Positions 1 to 4,521 of a stretch of DNA of 5,817 nucleotides are shown piece after piece. The position numbers were made by a program, and so were the translations under genes. The stretch covers positions 1 through 5,817 of the forward strand of contig DUES01000229.1 in NCBI GenBank assembly GCA_011192055.1. Reading direction: 5' to 3'. How positions within the stretch are numbered: position 1 is the first letter of the stretch; each line of letters starts with the position of its first letter. This DNA is from Dehalococcoidia bacterium (GTDB taxonomy: Bacteria; Chloroflexota; Dehalococcoidia; Dehalococcoidales; Fen-1064). Below the pieces are notes generated by a model, which saw nothing but the letters and a program-made list of their open reading frames with translations, was not told where the DNA came from and searched no databases.

Positions 1-765
1 GTACCCGGCCCGAATGAACGGATAGAGCAGGGTGACCACGTTTACCTGATTGCCCACCGGGATTCCATGGAGGAATTCAGTAATATATTTGTCCAGCCTC
101 AGCGTCCGGTAAGGAGCGTGGTAGTCTATGGTGGCGGGCGGGTTGGTTTTCTTGTAGCCGAAGGGCTTGAAAAGCAGGGGGTTGCCGTAAAATTCATTGT
201 TGGAACGGCAAGCCGTTCCCATGAAATAGCAGCCAAACTGAACGGGGCAACAGTGATTGAGGGTGATGCAACAGACCGTGATTTCCTCATCGAGCAGGGT
301 GTACCGGCGGCAGACGCCTTTATCGCTGCTACGGAGAGTGATGAGCTTAACATCCTGTGCGGACTCCTTTCCAAGAACCTGGGTGTGCCCCGGAACATAG
401 TAGTCACGAACAAACCAAACTACATTCCGCTGGCCGAAATAGTCGGAGTTGACTTTGCCGTCTCACCACTGCTCCAGGTAGCCAGCAGGATAAGCCACTT
501 TGTTCTGCACGGCGGCGCTATTTCCGCACCCTTTATTGGAGGTAAAGACCTGCAGGCGATAGAGTTTGTCACCAGTGCGTCGGCGCATATCGCAAGTCAT
601 AGCTTTGTGGAGACAGGCCTGCCTAAAGACTCGATAGCCGGAGCTATTATACGCAATGACCATATAATCATTCCGCCGGAAGACAGTATTATACGCCCCG
701 GAGACCATGTACTGATGGTGACGCGTATTTCATCCACACCTGCTGTAGAGCGTCTTTTCAAGTAA
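1..765 (+). CDS. trkA: TrkA, K+ uptake regulatory subunit (3' part; 5' end cut by window edge)
   Basis: This is the cytoplasmic nucleotide-binding ring subunit that gates TrkH-type K+ channels. The frame is open from base 1, so the gene enters from the left. An internal ATG at 67 is not the true start, because the codons before it encode the end of an RCK_C domain (IEQGDHVYLIA). From window codon 39 a second RCK_N (Rossmann) domain begins with GGGRVG (codons 44-49). It continues through the GDATD motif and the ATESDELNIL stretch to about codon 165. A second RCK_C follows (about 177-242), ending RPGDHVLMVT. This is the C-terminal half of the usual ~450-residue two-RCK TrkA. The acidic residue expected 23 positions after the first glycine, which normally binds the adenosine ribose, is Val (codon 67). 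This half may therefore bind no NAD(H), or a different ligand. trkH follows after 32 bp, so they are probably co-transcribed. The family call is near certain; the missing N-terminal half is inferred. Confidence 0.93.
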   Translation, partial: VPGPNERIEQGDHVYLIAHRDSMEEFSNIFVQPQRPVRSVVVYGGGRVGFLVAEGLEKQGVAVKFIVGTASRSHEIAAKLNGATVIEGDATDRDFLIEQGVPAADAFIAATESDELNILCGLLSKNLGVPRNIVVTNKPNYIPLAEIVGVDFAVSPLLQVASRISHFVLHGGAISAPFIGGKDLQAIEFVTSASAHIASHSFVETGLPKDSIAGAIIRNDHIIIPPEDSIIRPGDHVLMVTRISSTPAVERLFK

Positions 766-780
766 AAGCCGGTAGACAAA

Positions 781-801
781 ATGAAACGTAATAAACAATG
801 A
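781..801 (+). other. Six-codon mini-ORF overlapping the trkH start (possible coupling leader)
   Basis: ATG at 781 opens a six-residue frame (MKRNKQ) whose TGA (799-801) overlaps the trkH ATG (798-800) in an ATGA arrangement. The intergenic sequence has no recognisable ribosome binding site at the right distance from trkH. Re-initiation from this mini-ORF is one way trkH could be translated. The mini-ORF itself has only a weak purine-poor upstream sequence. So short a frame can easily arise by chance, so this is suggestive only. Confidence 0.25.
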
Positions 802-2249
802 GAATAAAGGTTGTCTGCCATTACCTTGGACTGCTCACAGCCATCGTCGGGTCCTTCATGCTCCTGCCGTTTCTCTGGAGTCTTTTCAACGGAGAACCCG
901 CTACAGCCTCCTTTGCCACCTCGGCGGCTATTTGCGCTACATTCGGACTGCTCGTCTGGAGGCTGACTCCTATTGGAGAGGGTAAACTAAGCCGGCGGGA
1001 AGCGATTCTCGTCGTCGCCGGCGGCTGGGTTCTGGCCTCGCTGCTTGGTACCCTTCCTTACGCACTGTCCGGGACTTTTACCAGCTACTATGATGCCTGT
1101 TTTGAGTCAGTCTCCGGCTTCACCACCACCGGGGCTACAGTCCTGACTTCGATAGAGACCCAGCTTGAGAGCATTCTACTGTGGCGCTCTATCACGCAGT
1201 GGCTGGGAGGTATGGGCATAATAACCCTCTTTGTTGCCCTGTTCCCGATGCTGGGAATTGGTGCCGCTCACCTTGTCGAAGCGGAAATGCCCGGGACTGA
1301 TGCCGGAAGGCTTACACCCCGCATCCGCGATACGGCCAAATCGGTGTGGCTTCTCTACGTGGGTTTCTCCGGGCTGGAATTCATCATGCTTCTTATTGCC
1401 GGTCTTACTCCATTTCATGCGCTGACTATTACCTTCAGTACCATGCCTACCGGCGGTTTCACCGCTACCAATCTCAGTATTGCTGCTTTTAACAGTGTAT
1501 TCGTGGAAGGAATCGTCATCTTCTTCATGGTGCTGGCCGGCATAAACTTCGGCCTGTTCTACTTTCTAATCTGGAAGCGACAGCCCGGCCAGCTCTTAAA
1601 GAACCCGGAACTGAAGGTTTATGGTGGTCTCATTATCGTCGCAACCGTGCTGATTGCATTCAACCTGATAACAAGCATTGGGCTACCTGCTGGCGAATCC
1701 TTCAGGCAGAGCGCGTTCCAGGTGGTATCCATCATGACAACATCGGGGTTCGTCACCGCCAATTTCGACGTCTGGCCAACCTTCGCACGGGCAGCCCTGC
1801 TCATGTTGATGATAGTGGGGGCTTCGGCCGGTTCTACCGGGGGAGCACTCAAGGTTGTCCGCTTCGTGGTGCTCCTCAAGTATACGTACAACCAGATAAT
1901 ACGTGCTTTCAACCCGCGAGCGGTGCTCCCGCTGAGACTGGGAAAAACGATCCTGTCAGACCGGGTTGTCTCCAGGGTTATTGGAACTGCCGTCCTCTAC
2001 TTCCTTACTCTTACCGGAGCTTTTCTCGCCATGAGCGCAGTAGGGCTGGACCACGAAACCGCCTTGTCTTCCGTCATCGCCTGTGTAGGCAACGTAGGAC
2101 CGGGCCTGGCCATGGTGGGACCTGAAGCTAACTATGAATTTATTCCCGTAGTCGGTAAGATTATACTCATGGTATGCATGCTGGTTGGACGCCTGGAGCT
2201 TTTCACCATGCTGATGCTCCTTACTCCTTCATTCTGGCGATGGCGCTAA
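798..2249 (+). CDS. trkH: TrkH/KtrB-family K+ transporter membrane subunit
   Basis: This is the membrane K+-translocating subunit of the Trk system, partnered by the TrkA encoded just upstream. At 483 residues it has the usual TrkH length and about ten strongly hydrophobic stretches. All four K+-channel-like pore loops are visible: SGFTTTGAT (106-114), MPTGGFT (216-222), MTTSGF (313-318) and CVGNVGPG (429-436). The loop GASAGSTGGALKVVR (341-355) matches the flexible intramembrane gate of the third repeat. GRLELFT (464-470) is the conserved basic C-terminal signature. The ATG at 798 is the only plausible start: a TAA lies in frame at 792-794, and hydrophobic sequence begins a few residues in. 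No Shine-Dalgarno sequence precedes it. Its ATG overlaps the TGA of a six-codon mini-ORF, so translation may be coupled. A family-level call is very secure; TrkH rather than KtrB is favoured by the adjacent two-domain TrkA. Confidence 0.97.
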   Translation: MRIKVVCHYLGLLTAIVGSFMLLPFLWSLFNGEPATASFATSAAICATFGLLVWRLTPIGEGKLSRREAILVVAGGWVLASLLGTLPYALSGTFTSYYDACFESVSGFTTTGATVLTSIETQLESILLWRSITQWLGGMGIITLFVALFPMLGIGAAHLVEAEMPGTDAGRLTPRIRDTAKSVWLLYVGFSGLEFIMLLIAGLTPFHALTITFSTMPTGGFTATNLSIAAFNSVFVEGIVIFFMVLAGINFGLFYFLIWKRQPGQLLKNPELKVYGGLIIVATVLIAFNLITSIGLPAGESFRQSAFQVVSIMTTSGFVTANFDVWPTFARAALLMLMIVGASAGSTGGALKVVRFVVLLKYTYNQIIRAFNPRAVLPLRLGKTILSDRVVSRVIGTAVLYFLTLTGAFLAMSAVGLDHETALSSVIACVGNVGPGLAMVGPEANYEFIPVVGKIILMVCMLVGRLELFTMLMLLTPSFWRWR

Positions 2250-2285
2250 CGAGGTTTGGTAAAGGGTACCTCTGTACACTTGCTA

Positions 2286-2314
2286 TTGTAGTTTTTCTCC
2301 AGCAGAGATATAAT
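2286..2314 (+). promoter_or_regulatory. Candidate sigma-70 promoter for the usp-RCK-RCK operon
   Basis: A perfect -10 box TATAAT lies at 2309-2314. A partial -35 box TTGTAG lies at 2286-2291 (3 of 6 matches to TTGACA), separated by exactly 17 bp. The sequence around the -10 is AT-rich compared with the flanking genes. The predicted transcription start is about 2321, giving a leader of roughly 47 nt before the ATG at 2368. The position in a 118-bp gap between trkH and the stress-protein gene fits a separate promoter for the downstream three-gene cassette. The -35 match is weak, so the call rests mainly on the -10 box and spacing. Confidence 0.6.
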
Positions 2315-2336
2315 ATCATTTGCTCAATGTCAATTC

Positions 2337-2354
2337 CTTTGCTATCGAGCAAAG
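2337..2354 (+). promoter_or_regulatory. Leader hairpin upstream of the universal stress protein gene
   Basis: CTTTGCT (2337-2343) and AGCAAAG (2348-2354) are perfect complements around a four-base loop ATCG. They form a 7-bp hairpin ending 13 bases before the ATG at 2368. A second copy of the left arm, TTTGCTC (2319-2325), lies at the predicted transcription start and can pair with GAGCAAA (2347-2353). The two pairings are mutually exclusive. No run of T follows, so it is not an intrinsic terminator. It could be a translational control element or an operator for a DNA-binding protein. The structure is directly visible; the role is inference. Confidence 0.4.
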
Positions 2355-2367
2355 AGCTTGGAAAGAG

Positions 2368-2811
2368 ATGGAGTTTCACAGAATCCTCGTACCGGTAAGT
2401 GGAACTGATGTGGATGAAGAGGCTATCAGGCTGGCCTGTCGGCTTGCCAGGAGAGATAAGGCCAGTATCCTCGCGGTCTATGTCATCCCGATAGACCGTA
2501 CCCTCCCTCTGGATGCTGAAATGGCAGGAGAGGTTGAGGCAGCGGAAGCTATTCTGGACCGCATGGAGGGACATGCCGCCGAAGAGGGATGCACTATAGA
2601 AACGGACCTGCTTCAGGCTCGTGAGGCAGCACCGACTATCGTTGACGAAGCTGTTGAACGAGAAGTTGACCTCATCCTGATGGGAGCTTCCTACAAGACC
2701 CGCTTCGGGCAATTCAGCCTGGGTACGACAATCCCCCACGTATTGAAACACGCACCGTGTCGCGTAATACTATACCACCAGTACTCACCCTCAACCGAGG
2801 AAAATCAATGA
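2368..2811 (+). CDS. Universal stress protein (UspA family), single domain
   Basis: This is a soluble cytoplasmic UspA-fold protein of 147 residues, the usual single-domain size. The first strand reads HRILVPVSGT (4-13). The C-terminal signature LILMGAS (102-108), LGTT (118-121) and VLKHAPCRVILY (125-136) is classic for the family. The nucleotide-binding motif G-2x-G-9x-G-S/T is degenerate: Gly106 and Gly119-Thr120 are kept, but the middle glycine is Tyr109. The Asp usual in VPVDGS is Ser11. ATP binding may therefore be weakened or lost. ATG 2368 is preferred over a TTG at 2320 because homology starts at residue 2-3, purine-rich GGAAAGAG lies just before the ATG, and the TTG sits at the predicted transcription start. 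The gene overlaps the next RCK gene by 4 bp (ATGA), so it is probably translationally coupled to a K+ channel regulator. A sensing or regulatory role in K+ uptake is inferred from context. Confidence 0.92.
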   Translation: MEFHRILVPVSGTDVDEEAIRLACRLARRDKASILAVYVIPIDRTLPLDAEMAGEVEAAEAILDRMEGHAAEEGCTIETDLLQAREAAPTIVDEAVEREVDLILMGASYKTRFGQFSLGTTIPHVLKHAPCRVILYHQYSPSTEENQ

Positions 2812-3242
2812 GAGTTATCATCATGGGTTGCGGAAGGGTAGGTGGCCGTCTGGCAGGACTATTGGAAAGCGACGGACACGAAGTTACCATCCTTGATAAC
2901 GATTCTTATAGTTTCCGCCGGTTACCACCGGGATTTAAAGGAAAAGCCCTGCTGGGTAACGGAATTGATGCGGATGCACTGCGTAAGGCCGGTATTGAGA
3001 AAGCTGATGCCTTTGTGGCGGTGACCCAGGGAGATAACCGGAACGTCATGTCATGCCAGATTGCCAAGCATCTCTTCAATGTACCCCGTGTACTCTGCCG
3101 GATATATGACCCTTTACGCCGGGACCTGTTCGAAGAACTCGGGCTGGAGGCTATAAGCCCAACGACAATATTCGCACAGATACTCAGGGAAAAGCTTGAG
3201 TCTTCCCCTCCGCAGACAGAAACTCCGGCTGAGGAGTCCTGA
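2808..3242 (+). CDS. Stand-alone RCK_N (TrkA-N) nucleotide-binding protein
   Basis: This 144-residue protein consists of one RCK_N Rossmann domain: GCGRVG (7-12), acidic Asp30 at the end of the second strand (TILDND), LLGNGIDADAL (48-58), ADAFVAVTQGDNRNV (66-80) and RVLCRIYDP (94-102). It has no RCK_C domain. After the crossover helix (about 120-131) it ends in a short acidic Pro/Glu-rich tail. The glycine motif plus Asp30 fit NAD(H)-type or other adenine nucleotide binding. ATG 2808 is chosen over an upstream GTG at 2757: it sits in an ATGA overlap with the stress-protein stop, follows a GAGGA ribosome binding site (about 2798-2802), and puts the first strand at the N terminus. With the next gene it resembles the split TrkA pairs (CeoB/CeoC-like) of some bacteria. 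It presumably forms a heteromeric gating ring on a K+ channel, perhaps the TrkH upstream. Confidence 0.9.
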   Translation: MRVIIMGCGRVGGRLAGLLESDGHEVTILDNDSYSFRRLPPGFKGKALLGNGIDADALRKAGIEKADAFVAVTQGDNRNVMSCQIAKHLFNVPRVLCRIYDPLRRDLFEELGLEAISPTTIFAQILREKLESSPPQTETPAEES

Positions 3243-3244
3243 AC

Positions 3245-3907
3245 ATGTACATCATTGTAGTTGGCGGGGGCAGAGTCGGCTATTACCTTACGAAAGCCTT
3301 GCTGGCCGAAGGCCACGAGGTCCTGGTACTGGAACAGCTAGCCACTATCTGCGAGAACCTTAATGAAGAACTGGGAAGCATATGCGTCCGCGGCGATGGC
3401 TGTGAGACTACTACGCTGAGCGAGGTCGGCACCGGCCGGGCTGATATGCTTATTTCCGTGACCGGTGACGACGAGGACAACCTGGTTGCCTGCCAGGTTG
3501 CCAAATATCTTTTCCATGTTCCCCGTACCATCGCCCGTATCAGGAACCCGAAGAACGAGGCTATCTTCAAGAAACTCGGCATTGACGTTACGATAAACAA
3601 TACCAACCTGATACTGGAGAATATAAGAGAAGAAGTGCCAACACACACCCTGACACATCTGCTCGATATCAGGGATAAAGGGTTGGAAATCGTTGAGGTG
3701 AAGATTCCCGATAGCGCAAGTACGGTAGGTAAACCTTTGAAGCAGCTTGGTTTACCAAAGGACACCGTATTATCCCTTATCATCCGCAAGTCCAAACGGC
3801 CGATTGTCCCCAGCAGTAACACCATCCTCCAGGCACAGGACCAGGTACTAGCCGTTATCTCCCATGAGAATGAAGACGAGCTTCGTGCTATCCTGCGGGG
3901 CGAATAA
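3245..3907 (+). CDS. TrkA-like RCK_N-RCK_C K+ channel regulatory protein
   Basis: This is a 220-residue cytoplasmic K+ channel regulator with the standard one-RCK-unit architecture of KtrA or a half TrkA. RCK_N (about 1-130) has GGGRVG (7-12), acidic Glu30, the VRGDGCE motif (48-54), TGDDEDNLVACQVAK (73-87) and RTIARIRNP (94-102). RCK_C (about 140-218) starts near the LLDIRDKGLEIVEV stretch. It contains STVGKPLKQLGLP and ends QAQDQVLAVIS (196-206). ATG 3245 lies 2 bp after the previous stop and 8 bp after GAGGAG (3231-3236). Unlike the second RCK_N of the upstream TrkA, it keeps the acidic ribose-binding residue. It probably assembles with the stand-alone RCK_N product encoded just before it to gate a TrkH-type channel. 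The cassette lacks its own channel gene, so the partner is inferred. Confidence 0.93.
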   Translation: MYIIVVGGGRVGYYLTKALLAEGHEVLVLEQLATICENLNEELGSICVRGDGCETTTLSEVGTGRADMLISVTGDDEDNLVACQVAKYLFHVPRTIARIRNPKNEAIFKKLGIDVTINNTNLILENIREEVPTHTLTHLLDIRDKGLEIVEVKIPDSASTVGKPLKQLGLPKDTVLSLIIRKSKRPIVPSSNTILQAQDQVLAVISHENEDELRAILRGE

Positions 3908-3993
3908 GAAGACGCAACACTAACCCACACCATCTTCCGGAAACAAGCTGATTCACGGGAACATGGTGATACTACTACACGAGGGGGTCTGCA
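3908..3993 (+). other. Intergenic gap between the RCK operon and comEA
   Basis: The gap of 86 bases holds the comEA ribosome binding site. No convincing promoter pair and no hairpin followed by a T-run could be seen. A 6-bp inverted repeat CACCAT/ATGGTG (3928-3933 and 3963-3968) spans a 29-base loop and looks like chance. Read-through from the RCK genes into comEA is therefore possible, though a non-standard promoter cannot be excluded. Confidence 0.5.
3981..3987 (+). promoter_or_regulatory. Strong ribosome binding site that fixes the comEA start at ATA
   Basis: GAGGGGG is one of the strongest purine-rich ribosome binding sites in the window. It lies 6 bases before an ATA codon at 3994, which is in frame with the ComEA-like protein. 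No ATG, GTG or TTG occurs in that frame between the upstream stop (TGA 3967-3969) and TTG 4078. Starting at 4078 would remove the membrane anchor and leave no comparable ribosome binding site. Confidence 0.6.
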
Positions 3994-4503
3994 ATAATCG
4001 CAGGTAAGCTAAACCGGTTCTGGACAGTAACAGCATTCTTCCTGATACTGGTCATTATTACCGGCAGCCTGTTTACCTTGTCGAGATGCAGTCCCGGGCA
4101 GCCTGTTAATATCTCCCTTCCCCCTGAAACAGAAGTGGAAGGTGGTATCTTTATTACCGGTGCCGTCAGTAACCCCGGTTACTATCCCCTGACCGGCAAC
4201 GACTCAATTGAGGCACTTCTCAGAGATGCCGGTGGTGCTACCGGAGAAGCTGATTATACCGACCTGAGATTATTCATACCTGTGCAGGGGCAGGAACCGC
4301 TTCCCCAGAGAATCAACATCAACCGGGCGGAGACATGGTTACTGGAAGCCCTGCCCGGAATAGGCCCGGCCAGGGCTCAGGCGATAGTAGACTACCGGCA
4401 GAACGGCGGCCTGTTCCGCAGTACCGACGAGATTACCAGGATAGAAGATATCGGTGCTGGCACGTACGAACGGATTAAGTCCCTGATTACCGTATCTGAA
4501 TAG
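3994..4503 (+). CDS. comEA: ComEA-like DNA-binding competence protein (SLBB + helix-hairpin-helix), apparent ATA start
   Basis: This is a membrane-anchored DNA receptor for natural transformation that binds double-stranded DNA outside the cytoplasmic membrane and feeds it to ComEC. From the proposed ATA start it has 169 residues. A short basic N terminus is followed by one hydrophobic helix (about 12-29, AFFLILVIITGSLF). An SLBB domain comes next (about 51-97, IFITGAVSNPGYYPL). The C-terminal helix-hairpin-helix pair (107-167) has ININRA, LEALPGIGPARAQAIVDYR, and IEDIGAGTYERI. This is the standard ComEA order. The start is unusual: a TTG at 4078 would give 141 residues without the anchor. The GAGGGGG site 6 bases before ATA (next codon ATC) and the intact anchor favour 3994. 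A base error or mutation from ATG is possible. comEC follows after 18 bp, so the two are surely co-transcribed. The function is secure; the start codon is less so. Confidence 0.88.
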   Translation: MIAGKLNRFWTVTAFFLILVIITGSLFTLSRCSPGQPVNISLPPETEVEGGIFITGAVSNPGYYPLTGNDSIEALLRDAGGATGEADYTDLRLFIPVQGQEPLPQRININRAETWLLEALPGIGPARAQAIVDYRQNGGLFRSTDEITRIEDIGAGTYERIKSLITVSE

Positions 4504-4521
4504 TCTTCAAGGCAGGAGAGC

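Noticed and set aside
2250..2296. Intrinsic terminator after trkH (GGTACC region with later TTTTT at 2292-2296)
   Set aside because: Only 4-bp self-complementary stretches (GTAC) are present, and they do not lie directly before the T-run.
2320..2367. TTG at 2320 as an earlier start for the stress protein
   Set aside because: It lies at the predicted transcription start, has no ribosome binding site, and would add 16 residues before the conserved first strand.
2221..2751. Reverse-strand open frame (176 codons) opposite the stress-protein gene
   Set aside because: It has no recognisable motifs. It spans the trkH end, the intergenic promoter region and the well-supported USP gene on the other strand.
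2757..2807. GTG at 2757 as an earlier start for the stand-alone RCK_N protein
   Set aside because: It would lie deep in the stress-protein gene and add 17 non-homologous residues. ATG 2808 has an ATGA overlap and a GAGGA site.
3283..3933. Long reverse-strand open frame (216 codons) opposite the RCK gene
   Set aside because: Its predicted product is Ser/Arg-rich low-complexity sequence with no domain. The + strand frame encodes a clear RCK_N-RCK_C protein.
3928..3968. Inverted repeat CACCAT/ATGGTG as a terminator after the RCK operon
   Set aside because: The stem is only 6 bp with a 29-base loop and no following T-run, so it is most likely chance.
3963..4007. Fourteen-codon ORF (ATG 3963 to TAA 4005-4007) before comEA
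   Set aside because: It is hydrophobic at the start but has no ribosome binding site of its own and no coding signal. It merely overlaps the comEA start region in another frame.
4075..4092. Possible lipoprotein cleavage site (LSRC) after the ComEA hydrophobic helix
   Set aside because: Arginine directly before the cysteine does not fit the lipobox, and ComEA proteins are normally anchored by an uncleaved helix.
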